Source: Ooceraea biroi (taxonomy: Eukaryota; Arthropoda; Insecta; Hymenoptera; Formicidae). From it: a stretch of 64,000 nt of DNA. The stretch spans positions 8,458,464 through 8,522,463 of the forward strand of contig NC_039511.1 in assembly GCF_003672135.1 (NCBI RefSeq), read 5' to 3'. Shown here one piece after another: positions 41,294 through 50,775 of the stretch (position 1 is its first letter; each line of letters begins with the position of its first letter). Position numbers and translations under genes: made by a program. The notes beneath the pieces are model-generated. The model worked only from the letters and a program-made list of their open reading frames with translations. It had not been told where the DNA came from and ran no database searches.

Positions 41294-42519
41294 ACCGGTC
41301 TTCGACGAGCGCATCATCGGGCTCGAGACCCACACGTACAACCCGTATGCCAACACCACGTTCGGGTACAGCGATGAGATACGGATTCCCATACAACAGC
41401 AGGATCTGTACACGTTGCTCTGTGAGAGCTATCTCTACATCAAGGGTACGTTCTCGGTCGATGGGGCGGCAGCTGAGGGGGATGCTCAAGCGGCGCCCGT
41501 TGAACCTGGTGAACCCCAGACGCACCTGGTGAACAACTGTGGGCCTTCCTGTTTGACGAGCTTCGGTACGAGCTCAACGGCGTGGAGATAGACAGGAGCC
41601 GAAACGTCGGCGTGACGAGCACGTTCAAGAACTACGTTTCCCTGACCCACTCGCGCAGTAATATCCTACTGAGCGCTGGATGGAGTTTGACGGGCACGTT
41701 CGGGCCGGGTGATTTCAACCTCTGCGTCCCTCTCGGGATGCTGTTGGGATTCTGCGAGGACTACAGACGCGTGGTGATCAACGCGCGGCACGAGCTCGTT
41801 CTGCTCGTTCGATTCGTGCGCGCAACGACAACAATTGCGTCGTGCTGTCGGGCGATCGACACGGGGCGCGGATAGACCTGCACAAGGTGCAGTGGCGTAT
41901 GCCGCACGTCTACCTGAACGAGATCAACAAACTACGGTTGCTGCGCACCCTGGAAAGCGGACGATTTCTCAGTATGGCGTTCCACTCGTGGGATTTGTAC
42001 GAGTTCCCCCTTCTGCAGAGCACGACCGCGCACTCCTGGGCCATCAAAGCGGCCACGCAGCTGGAGAAACCGCGCTACGTCATCTTCGCGCTGCAGATCG
42101 GTCGAAGGAACGCCGCGACGAAGGATGCGTCACTGTTCGACGCCTGCGACCTCTCCAACGTGAAGCTGTTTCTCAATTCGACGTTCTATCCCTACGACGA
42201 CATGCATCTGGACTTTGCGAAGAATCGCTACGCGATACTGTACGACATGTATGCCAGATTCCGCAGAGCGTACTACGCGCTCGATCGGGATGACGATGGA
42301 GCGGTGCTCATGATGAACAAGTTCCTGCACTGTGGACCGCTCGTGGTGCTGGACTGTGCGAGGCAGAACGAGACCGTGAAGAGCGCCACCGTCGACGTCC
42401 GCATAGAGTTCGACTGCAGGCGTAACGTCCCGCCCGAGACCACGGCGTACTGTCTGATACTCCACGATCGCGTAGTCGAGTACAACCCGCTGACGAGCGT
42501 GGTACGTCGCGTCGTCTGA
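41256..42519 (+). pseudogene. MCP: Polinton major capsid protein (double jelly-roll), two frameshifts
   Basis: Start MATMVDVLDIGDEPVFDERI, then NPYANTTFGYSDEIRIPIQQ. A shift near 41,540 leads to FLFDELRYELNGVEIDRSRN and GDFNLCVPLGMLLGFCEDYR. A second shift near 41,815 leads to IDLHKVQWRMPHVYLNEINK, AFHSWDLYEFPLLQSTTAHS, QLEKPRYVIFALQIGRRN and AYCLILHDRVVEYNPL before a TGA at 42,517. Order and content match the major capsid gene of insect Polintons, thought to form double jelly-roll trimers in an icosahedral shell. About 420 codons in total, close to the family's size. Confidence 0.88.
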
Positions 42520-42527
42520 TAGCACCC

Positions 42528-43064
42528 ATGGCTGTCGAGCCGCTATTCGCCGACCTGCAGGGCTTCATTGTCCAGGGCGGCTTCGCGGTGAAGGAGGTTG
42601 CCGTACTGCGTACGTGGGACCGAGTGCTGACGCACCATGTCTTCCGCCCACCTGTGACATGGAGTCACCTGACGAGGGACGAGAGGTCTCAGGCCGCCTG
42701 GTTATCGGCCAACCACCATAGACTCCGCTGGACGGACGGTAACGTGCCCTACGGACACGCCGGCGCTCTTATCCTTAGAGCGGTATCCATCGTGGGAGGA
42801 GGAGGTGACGACAGGCTCGTCTACGTAAAAGGCGCGGAGAAGAGGCGGTGGCTGGAGGGTATCCTCGGCGATCTCGTGGGCGAACGCCGCGTCACCGTCA
42901 GGTCCATCGACGACGACTTCGAGGACATCGCGCGCCTGAGCGAGTTGGTGGGCCCCGATCGCGGAACGTACCTCTACAGCGCGCACAGCGGGGTCTGCGC
43001 GTTGGAGAACGTGCTGACGCTGCACGCGTGGTGGATGGGTGGACCGTCGCGGGATTTGGAATAA
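42528..43064 (+). CDS. conserved Polinton accessory protein, unknown function
   Basis: A 178-residue intact frame eight bases after the capsid stop: MAVEPLFADLQGFIVQGGFA, VKEVAVLRTWDRVLTHHVFR, SANHHRLRWTDGNVPYG, RLVYVKGAEKRRWLEGILGD. The YVKGxEKxxWL and NHHxLRW signatures recur in proteins of arthropod Polintons and related elements. Some features recall an RNase H-like fold, but I cannot show catalytic residues. Last gene of the plus-strand capsid cluster. Confidence 0.65.
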   Translation: MAVEPLFADLQGFIVQGGFAVKEVAVLRTWDRVLTHHVFRPPVTWSHLTRDERSQAAWLSANHHRLRWTDGNVPYGHAGALILRAVSIVGGGGDDRLVYVKGAEKRRWLEGILGDLVGERRVTVRSIDDDFEDIARLSELVGPDRGTYLYSAHSGVCALENVLTLHAWWMGGPSRDLE

Positions 43065-43248
43065 TGAAATAGTGGTCGTTTATATACACTATGTATTTGT
43101 ATTTCTATATCTATACATGTATTATACACTAATGGTGTTCAATACTAAATTATTTATATATATATATATATATGTTTATAGCCTATAACACTAATACTAT
43201 ATATATACTTATACCCTATACTATTTTATCTATACTATTATATATATA
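43065..43248. other. AT-rich spacer with TATATA tracts
   Basis: TATATATA and ACTATA words; no gene. It is the landing site of two TA-targeting elements. Confidence 0.6.
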
Positions 43249-43842
43249 CAGGGTGTTTCCTAAGTAAGTAGACAAACTTAAGGAGGATATTCCTTGGCTT
43301 ATTTTAAGAAGAAAAGGTCATATAAACATATGTCCTAAACTGCTTTGTTTTCAAAAAAAAGTATCTGTCATTGTAAATACGTCTTGCTTGACGAGCGTTT
43401 CCATTAGCAAGACCGTATACGAAATGCATATCTGCCATTTCGGCGTTTGTGTAATTTACCATAATTAATAAAATTACTAAACTTAATAGGAACTAATAAA
43501 GTTTGCGTCAAAGATAACGTGATAGCAGTGATGCCGGATAGCGTGCTTTTGCAGTACGACTCAACAGCGGTGGGGATGGAGTGGGAATGGTCTCGCGGCG
43601 GCCGCGCGGCGCAGTCTGAAACGAGTGTTCACTTGCGGCGCCGCGAGACCATTCCCACTCCATCCCCATCGCTGTTGACTCGTACTGCAAAAGCACGCTA
43701 TCCGAAAAGTGAACGAAAACAGTGATGTACTTTTTTTGGAAAACAAAGCAGTTTAGGACATATGTTTATATGACCTTTTCTTCTTAAAATAAGCCAAGGA
43801 ATATCCTCCTTAAGTTTGTCTACTTACTTAGGAAACACCCTG
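43249..43842. mobile_element. palindromic MITE (CAGGGTGTTTCC ends) inside the Polinton
   Basis: Ends CAGGGTGTTTCCTAAGTAAG and its complement, TA on both sides. Long arms include AGGAGGATATTCCTTGGCTT. The centre (43,530-43,705) is a second near-perfect palindrome, CAACAGCGGTGGGGATGGAG and GGTCTCGCGGC, far more GC-rich than the arms. Confidence 0.85.
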
Positions 43843-44261
43843 TATACAGGGTGTAACAAAAGTCTGGAAACGGTCGAATATTTTATAAACTATGCATTTT
43901 AGAATGAAATGTTTCAGACAAAAGTTGTTTGGTTCGAAGAGGCACATAAGATGGTGTCATTGGTTTGACCTTGAGTGAACATGCCAAAGTCAGAAAGAGT
44001 TCAACTTTGTTTTTTTAAATTGAACACCCTATTTATTATTGCATATCCTTGTAGCTTACCTCGAGAGCTTTCCAAAACACTATATGAAAGTATTTTTTCG
44101 CCCATTACTCTGTGAGTTATGAGGCTTGAAAGTTATTAGTACCGCCGGCATTAGCATTACCCAAGGTGTACCGCATGGAGGTTGCACGGTCGGATTTACA
44201 CCTCGTGTGTGTGTGTGTGTGTGTGCGCGCGTGTCGTGTGTGCGCGTGCGTGCGTGCGTGT

Positions 44262-44546
44262 TTGGATAATACTTTTCCAAATCGATGGATAGGAAGACGT
44301 GGTCAAATAGAGTGGCCTGCTAGATCACCAGATCTTACACCTGTCGATTATTTTTTTGGGGGATATCTTAAAAATAATGTATACGAAACAAAACCTGCCA
44401 ACCTTGTGGACCTTAGGGAACGTATAATACAGCAAAGCGATCTTATCTCGGCAGAGATGAGACGAAATGTTTTAAATAATTTTTATCTACGACTAGGCCA
44501 CTGTCAAGCAGCAGACGGAGGTCAATTTGAACACTTACTCAACTAA
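44262..44546 (+). pseudogene. Tc1-type transposase C-terminal fragment
   Basis: GRRGQIEWPARSPDLTPVDY holds the third catalytic region (SPDLTPVD). It is followed by FFGGYLKNNVYETKPANLVD, LRERIIQQSD and the C-terminal QAADGGQFEHLLN. The N-terminal DNA-binding and first two catalytic sites are lost, replaced by microsatellite and the inverted terminal copy. Confidence 0.8.
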
Positions 44547-44645
44547 ACGAAACGCACGCACGCACAACAAATACACGTCACGGCAGGGAGGGTTTGGAGT
44601 CTTGAAATACCAGAGCAGTGACGAGCCCCGGGGTCCTGATCCCTG

Positions 44646-44752
44646 CCGTGCACACACACGCGCGCACGCACACACACACACGCACACACACACACACGCA
44701 CGTACGCACGCGCACACACGACACGCGCGCACACACACACACACACACACGA
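44646..44752. repeat. (CA)n/(CGCA)n microsatellite
   Basis: Long CACACGCACG tract, mirrored by the GTGTGCGCG tract at 44,200-44,262; both belong to the inverted arms. A pure (GT)n tract of ~40 bases also lies at 45,127-45,168. Confidence 0.9.
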
Positions 44753-45124
44753 GGTGTAAATCCGACCGTGCAACCTCCATGCGGTACACCTTGGGTAATG
44801 CTAATGCCGGCGGTACTAATAACTTTCAAGCCTCATAACTCACAGAGTAATGAGCGAAAAAATACTTTCATATAGTGTTTTGGAAAGCTCTCGAGGTAAG
44901 CTACAAGGATATACAATAATAAATAGGGTGTTCAATTTAAAAAAACAAAGTTGAACTCTTTCTGACTTTGGCATGTTCACTCAAGGTCAAACCATTGACA
45001 CCATCTTATGTGCCTCTTCGAACCAAACAACTTTTGTCTGAAACATTTCATTCTAAAATGCATAGTTTATAAAATATTCGACCGTTTCCAGACTTTTGTT
45101 ACACCCTGTATATATCTATTTGTA

Positions 45125-45171
<47 letters not shown>

Positions 45172-45301
45172 TGGACGCACGTGTTGCTCTTCTTCCATAC
45201 GTCCACTGCTACTGTGCGGGGGGTCTGCTACAAAAGGGAATACACACATATTAACACTGGTATAGGTGTAGACGCCGAAGCAACGTATGAGGTAGCATTA
45301 C

Positions 45302-45685
45302 TTACTCGGGTGGTGGTGTGTTGGCGCGTGCGTACTGCCTTCCAACAGCTCTGCCGATGATCAGCTGGATTCCATCGAAAAATTGCAGCCTGTGCTGCAG
45401 CACCTCATCTATGTCTTGCAGACACGTTCTCAGGTTGCGCCTGGAAGATCATGTACACTTTACTCGTTACACCGTTCGCAGTATAGGTCGGGTCATTGGT
45501 TTTATGTGTGTGCGTTCGTACTTACATGATCTGCTCAAGTTGTGACAGATAGGCCTCGTCCATCTCTGTGCCGAGACGGTTGAGGCCCGCCTGTGTCTCG
45601 CGCGTTCTCGCGGCCAGTGCGGCAGCGGTGTGCGCCGCCATCTCTACCGCCGCGTGGACAGCATCGGTTGCATCCACCAAATTAT
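45302..45685 (-). CDS. small spliced Polinton gene, unknown function
   Basis: Minus strand. Exon A (45,526 up to about 45,685) reads VDATDAVHAAVEMAAHTAAA, RETQAGLNRLGTEMDEAYLS, QLEQIM. An 85-nt intron (45,441-45,525, GTAAGT...TTCCAG) removes cleanly to RNLRTCLQDIDEVLQHRLQF, FDGIQLIIGRAVG and RQYARANTPPE, stop at 45,302. Both parts are helical and may form a coiled coil. The first exon may itself follow a further splice site (CTATAG at 45,686), so the true start is uncertain. Confidence 0.55.
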
Positions 45686-45839
45686 CTATAGTTTAATTAA
45701 CAGATTAACAGATGTCACAACACAATTAACAGATGTCGGGTTGTCGGTTACAATAGGAATGATAGTGTGTCGCATGATGCGTTGTCTTTATAGAGCGCAT
45801 GATATGAAGGGTTTGCTCTTTTCGCGCGGTGTCAGCAAG

Positions 45840-46013
45840 ATGAAGCGCGTCTTCACAATCGCGCTATGGATGGCCGGGTCACTTTATCTCGCTCCGTATA
45901 TGCGAAAAAGGGAATTGAATCCCGAAGAAGGATTATGGGAAACTCCCCGTACGATAGACGGGCTACGAGACGCGTGCCATGGTCAGCAGGTACGCTGGCC
46001 TGTGGCGAGCTGA
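45840..46013 (+). CDS. small putative membrane protein, Polinton
   Basis: A 57-residue frame from ATG at 45,840: MKRVFTIALWMAGSLYLAPY forms a hydrophobic segment at residues ~4-19, followed by a charged tail (KRELNPEEGLWETPRTI). It could be a membrane-anchored small protein, such as small virion-associated ones. Upstream in-frame Mets at 45,753 and beyond exist. CAG/GTACGC at 45,989 could be a splice donor. Function unknown. Confidence 0.4.
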   Translation: MKRVFTIALWMAGSLYLAPYMRKRELNPEEGLWETPRTIDGLRDACHGQQVRWPVAS

Positions 46014-46288
46014 CATAGCGATGTTTCTACCGTACTCGCGTTTCACTATGAGGGGTAACTGCGGAAGCGTGGACAGCTGACTCGTGTGCAGAGATATTTC
46101 GAACGGCTGGAGGATGTCCGAACATTTGAGGAACCGCGTTCGAATAGTCGACCCCCAGCACGACCACGCATTCCCCTCTACGTAACGTGCTTATACATGG
46201 GAGCAGGCGGGTATATAAACTGCGTCCCGCTGAGGATACGTCAGTCAGGCGTTCATATTCTGAGTGTAGAGGACCTGCCCACTGCGCA

Positions 46289-47045
46289 ATGTACCACGTC
46301 ACGTTACCTCTCGACCAGATGGGGACCGCAGCTCCGTGGCCTGTGGAGGACGGGGGTGCGCTGAAGAAGCGACGTCGCGAGTAAGTTACGCACGCGCTGG
46401 CCGCTGGGTCACGATTCGTCATCATCGTTTTTCTCGACTCACAGGTGGAGAGACGTCACCGCGACGCCCAACGTAGACGTGCGATGTATGCGGATACTGG
46501 GCCGCAGATACAACTTGACCAGGACCGGCTACAAGTTTCTGGAGATTGGAATAGGCATCCCTTCGACCACGGATGCGGTGGCCGTGCACATCGTGCTGGG
46601 GGACACTACCGGCAAGGAGATACTGCTGACTCCCGAAATGTAGAAGGGACTGGTGGACAGTAGAGCCATAATCTGCGACAACCTCGCGCGGGCTAACGGC
46701 GAGCACGGTCCGCCTCCGCCCATGCAGCTGGGTGACCGGACGGTGCGCTTCGCTACCATCAACAGCCAGCCAACGATACATCTAGACACTCCGTCCGGAC
46801 GATTGACCCTGTCCGCACCGACAGTGCGCTTCCTATACGGATTGCGGCACTGCATCCAACGCGTGATCGCCACGATGACCGGCGTCGTCGGACGCGCCGA
46901 GACTAAACTTCGCGCCTTCAGGCACATCGCCGCGGGTGTGGAGGATCCTTCCAGCGCTCTTAGGGCCATAAGCGACAGCGCGGACTTCGACCGGAACGAT
47001 CTGCTCGATTGTGAACTGCTGGTTATGGTTTTTAGTCATTTTTAA
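46289..47045 (+). pseudogene. conserved spliced Polinton protein, one in-frame stop
   Basis: Exon 1 (46,289-46,380) starts MYHVTLPLDQMGTAAPWPVE and ends in a basic KKRRRE. A 64-nt intron (46,381-46,444, GTAAGT...CTCACAG) follows. Exon 2 continues in frame: WRDVTATPNVDVRCMRILGR, RYNLTRTGYKFLEIGIGIPS, then a TAG at 46,642 after LLTPEM, then KGLVDSRAIICDNLARANGE, TIHLDTPSGRLTLSAPTVRF and the C-terminal FDRNDLLDCELLVMVFSHF. About 230 codons. The basic segment may be a nuclear-localisation or DNA-binding tail. No known fold was recognised. Confidence 0.6.
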
Positions 47046-47122
47046 GTTACACGCCGCATACCAGCAGTCTCCACGCGCACATTATCTATTGCACTATAAT
47101 ATGTTATACATTATATATATAT

Positions 47123-48918
47123 GGGGCATTCTTTTTCAAGCGGACCACCCCCTCTATCCAAAATTCTGCTTAACCAAATAATTTCTTTCTGGACTCAAAT
47201 TGTAGGTACATATGTTTACTTTCATTAGCACTCTGGCCTTTTTGGAAATTCAAACTGACGGGCCTAAAATGGCGGCTATAGTTCACGAAATACTGATTGA
47301 AAACGCTTGAATGTTCAATTAGATAGGCCAAAATTCATTCGACTGTCATTAAAATCGGTATCCAAAGATTCTCCGGGTCTCTGATGAAGAATCCGCAGTC
47401 AGATTTTCAAAATTCAAAATGGCGGATGCAACATGGCGGATCGAAATTTCAAGTATTCTCTCGATTTCCATGAAATTCGGTATCCGGGGATTCTTTGGGT
47501 CGCTAATCATGAAGCTGCATCCAAATTTGCAGAATTAATAATGGCGGATCCAATATGTCGACGAAAATAGCGAAAATTGTCTCAATTGCCCTGTAAATCG
47601 GTATCCGGAGTTTTTCGAAGTGCCAATCGAGAATCCGCTGTCAGAATTGTAAATCCAATATGGCGGTCTGACATTTTTCTTCAATTTCAATTGTTCACAA
47701 AAATACACAAGTTCACTTCGTATTTTTTAAAGAAAAGTTTATTCCATGAGTGATATTGGAGAATCGTTTGATTAATAAGGTTTTTTCTGGTAGAATTGTG
47801 AAAGAGTGACTTTTCATAATGTTCGGTATAGCAAGTGCTGACTCGAATCTTTTATTCAGCTTCCTATTCATTCTTTCGTGCTCAATTTTGCTGAAATAAA
47901 ATATTTTAATTGTTTTGAAATGTTTCTGAGCCCACTTGAATAGAACTTGTGATGTTAACATAGCGTCCGATGGTTTAGCTAAAAGACTTACTCTGTATGT
48001 TTCTCTTTTGAATGTAGCGCCAATACCATCAACACCACTCTTACCATGTGCAGTCGCACTATAATGCCATTCGGCTTCAATATCGAAATCTTGAAAATCT
48101 TCAAGTGGGCTCAGAAACATTTCAAAACAATTAAAATATTTTATTTCAGCAAAATTGAGCACGAAAGAATGAATAGGAAGCTGAATAAAAGATTCGAGGC
48201 AGCACTTGCTATACCGAACATTATGAAAAGTCACTCTTTCACAATTCTACCAGAAAAAACCTTATTAATCAAACGATTCTCCAATATCACTCATGGAATA
48301 AACTTTTCTTTAAAAAATACAAAGTGAACTTGTGTATTTTTGTGAACAATTGAAATTGAAGAAAAATGTCAGACCGCCATATTGGATTTACAATTCTGAC
48401 AGCGGATTCTCGATTGGCACTCCGAAAAACTCCGGATACCGATTTACAGGGCAATTGAGACAATTTTCGCTATTTTCGTCGACCATATTGGATCCGCCAT
48501 TATTAATTCTGCAAATTTGGATGCAGCTTCATGATTAGCGACCCAAAGAATCCCTGGATACCGAATTTCATGGAAATCGAGAGAATACTTGAAATTTCGA
48601 TCCGCCATGTTGCATCCGCCATTTTGAATTTTGAAAATCTGACTGCGGATTCTTCATCAGAGACCCGGAGAATCTTTGGATACCGATTTTAATGACAGTC
48701 GAATGAATTTTGGCCTATCTAATTGAACATTCAAGCATTTTCAATCAGTATTTCGTGAACTATAGCCGCCATTTTAGGCCCGTCAGTTTGAATTTCCAAA
48801 AAGGCCAGAGTGCTAATGAAAGTAAACATATGTACCTACAATTTGAGTCCAGAAAGAAATTATTTGGTTAAGCAGAATTTTGGATAGAGGGGGTGGTCCG
48901 CTTGAAAAAGAATGCCCC
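47123..48918. mobile_element. 1.8-kb foldback element inside the Polinton, with captured coding sequence
   Basis: Ends GGGGCATTCTTTTTCAAGCG and its complement; arms of about 800 bases pair almost perfectly, leaving a ~170-base centre near 47,940-48,110. Arms contain repeated AAAATGGCGG and CCGGTATCC-like words, also seen at 54,600-55,060. An uninterrupted version of the insertion site exists at about 50,740-50,775. Confidence 0.85.
47713..48150 (-). pseudogene. captured fragment of an unidentified gene in the foldback element
   Basis: On the minus strand: EDFQDFDIEAEWHYSATAHG, KSGVDGIGATFKRETYRVSL, VLFKWAQKHFKTIKIFYFSK. The WHYSATAHGKSGVDGIGAT block is like a segment I recognise from repeat-associated arthropod proteins of unknown function. 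Part of the frame is mirrored in the other arm (48,046-48,327, plus strand) because the element is palindromic. Confidence 0.5.
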
Positions 48919-49560
48919 ATATATGTTCTGTATGTAAACACATTTTTCACGTTAATTACAGTATTTTTTCCGATCAAATTGCGTCTTTTTATCACGTTGA
49001 ACCTCTTCACCTCTTCTACCTGTACCTATCTGTATAACATCTATGTTGTATTAGTGGCTAGCATCATAGAGTAATACGTTAGACGTCGCGTCCATACGAC
49101 ATTGCATAGGACAGGCAACGTGAACGCGTCCGTGCAGGTCCGCAAAAAAACGTTGATCACCTGGCCTTGAACATGTTCGTGCAGGTCCAAGAGTATATAA
49201 ACATAGGGATGATGCAATATGTAACGATAGCGCTGCCGCCATTTGCGCTACTGCGCAGTTTCGGGGCGCGTTCCGAGAAAAATATAATAATAGTGATGAT
49301 GCAATAGGTAACAATAGCGCTGTACCACATGTAACAATTGTAACAATATACGACCCCCCCCCCCACTGATTCAGCCCTCCGATGTAAACATGATACCTCT
49401 GCTGAGTCAGCCCCCCCGTGTCCTTGAACATGTTCGTGTAAGTCCAAGCGTATATGAAATTGTGCTGATGTTGCACTATGTAATAATAAAAGATTCTCGG
49501 TCTGACGAGCGGATACCATCGCTAATTTTGCGGACGTGTGCGAAACTGCGCAGTAAGTGA
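48919..49560. repeat. inner copy of the right terminal region
   Basis: Together with 47,047-47,122 it duplicates 50,680-51,276 (GTTCTGTATGTAAACACATT, CTTGAACATGTTCGTGCAGG, CTGATTCAGCC). Its orientation is that of the right end. So a second, partly decayed right terminal region lies about 1.7 kb inside the true one. Confidence 0.7.
49169..49201 (+). promoter_or_regulatory. GAACATGTTC palindrome with TATATAAA box
   Basis: Palindrome at 49,169-49,178 and TATATAAA at 49,194-49,201, facing the terminal genes at 49,603 and 49,956. A weaker copy is at 49,426-49,460, and a further TATATAAAA stands about 37 bases before ATG 49,603. Confidence 0.45.
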
Positions 49561-49602
49561 TGCCTATATAAAACGGGAAGTGTGTCCGATCGAGCAAACG
49601 CG

Positions 49603-49818
49603 ATGATGTTCCTGTTGCTGCCGGACGATAGTGAGATTCTCGGTCTGACCAACGAGCAGTTGCAGTACGTTCCGAAGATCATTCTCCTGGAACGATACGG
49701 CGACTACGTGGAAGGGTTGTGGAACAGGTTACCGGAACACCTGAGACGCGATCCCGAGGTGCGACGGTACCGCAAGTGCTACGCGCACTACACCAGCCCG
49801 GGCAGCGTATGCACATAG
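49603..49818 (+). CDS. small Polinton protein, unknown
   Basis: 71 residues, MMFLLLPDDSEILGLTNEQL, QYVPKIILLERYGDYVEGLW, NRLPEHLRRDPEVRRYRKCY. Helical and charged. ATG 49,603 is preferred over a GTG at 49,582; it lies downstream of CCTATATAAAACG. It precedes the terminal gene at 49,956 in the same direction. No family was recognised. Confidence 0.5.
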   Translation: MMFLLLPDDSEILGLTNEQLQYVPKIILLERYGDYVEGLWNRLPEHLRRDPEVRRYRKCYAHYTSPGSVCT

Positions 49819-49955
49819 ACGGACCGCCGCCGCGGATCATCGCATGTCACAAGTGTCAAGCGATCGAGGCGCGAGGGTCGCGCGGATCGGTCTGTGACAA
49901 GGCTACGCAGACGTAGACGCGTGACCGGCGATCTCCGCTGTTCCGACGCGCGAAG

Positions 49956-50651
49956 ATGCGACATTGGGTCTACAACGAACGCATGAGCCCTCTCGAGGAG
50001 GACGTGAACGAAGTTCTCGGGGACGTCCACGATGTTCTCGGGGACGATACTCCGGAAGAGACCGGGCCCGGGAGCGTTCAGCGAATCCCGGTAGCGCGTT
50101 TTCTGCGCGACTGCGAGATCGGTGTACGTCGAACCGGCGAACGTTCCACGAGGCAGGGAGTCGTGATTCAAAAGAGGAGCGTCGTGGACTGTCCGTATCA
50201 CGTGCGAAGGGCACTGTACACGCGGATGCTGCGAGAGTGCAAGGACGCGGAAACAGGGACGCGAAGAAGTTCATGGGACTGGCGGTACTACACGGAGGAC
50301 ATCGCCTACAAGGTCGAGGACAGGGACGTAGCGCTGTGCGTCACGATTCCCGCCGGTCTCGGGCGGTTATGCGAACTGACGGTGATGGACGGTCTATACC
50401 GAACGACCTATACCTACATAATCGATGGAAAGCGACGTGTGAAGGAGGAAAGGTCGATAGAGGAAAGACAATATTATAACGAACGGGCAAAGCGGGAGGA
50501 GGAACGGACACCGTTAAAAAGTGAACTGGCGAAGTACGAGGGCGTCCCGTTCTATGCAGAGCGGTTCAAGGCGATGAACGAGGACGTTAACGACGTAGAA
50601 CGTCATTGCTCGACGTGCGAGCGACGGACGTGCGCGTGCTCCGAGGTGTAA
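49956..50651 (+). CDS. Polinton terminal gene, right copy, intact
   Basis: A 231-residue open frame: MRHWVYNERMSPLEEDVNEV, VARFLRDCEIGVRRTGERST, CPYHVRRALYTRMLRECKDA, DVALCVTIPAGLGRLCELTV, a Lys/Glu/Arg-rich middle, KYEGVPFYAERFKAMNEDVN and C-terminal CSTCERRTCACSEV. It shares order and motifs with the broken copy next to the left end (32,639-33,289). The CxxC...CxC tail suggests a small zinc site. Its position at both ends of the element suggests a regulatory or end-associated role, but that is inference. Confidence 0.65.
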   Translation: MRHWVYNERMSPLEEDVNEVLGDVHDVLGDDTPEETGPGSVQRIPVARFLRDCEIGVRRTGERSTRQGVVIQKRSVVDCPYHVRRALYTRMLRECKDAETGTRRSSWDWRYYTEDIAYKVEDRDVALCVTIPAGLGRLCELTVMDGLYRTTYTYIIDGKRRVKEERSIEERQYYNERAKREEERTPLKSELAKYEGVPFYAERFKAMNEDVNDVERHCSTCERRTCACSEV

Positions 50652-50679
50652 GAACGCTCTCCGTCGCGCGAGGACGATG

Positions 50680-50740
50680 TCTCCATGCGCACGCGCACAT
50701 TATCTATTGCATTATCTATTGCATTATATTATGTTATACG

Positions 50741-50775
<35 letters not shown>

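Larger units (their letters stand above)
43847..45108 (+). mobile_element. Tc1/mariner-type foldback element inside the Polinton
   Basis: Ends CAGGGTGTAACAAAAGTCTG and its complement, TA on both sides; it starts four bases after the previous MITE. The left 365 bases are an inverted copy of the right 365. The middle retains a transposase C-terminus and (GT)n tracts. The right two-thirds are also found at 58,500-59,133. Confidence 0.82.
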
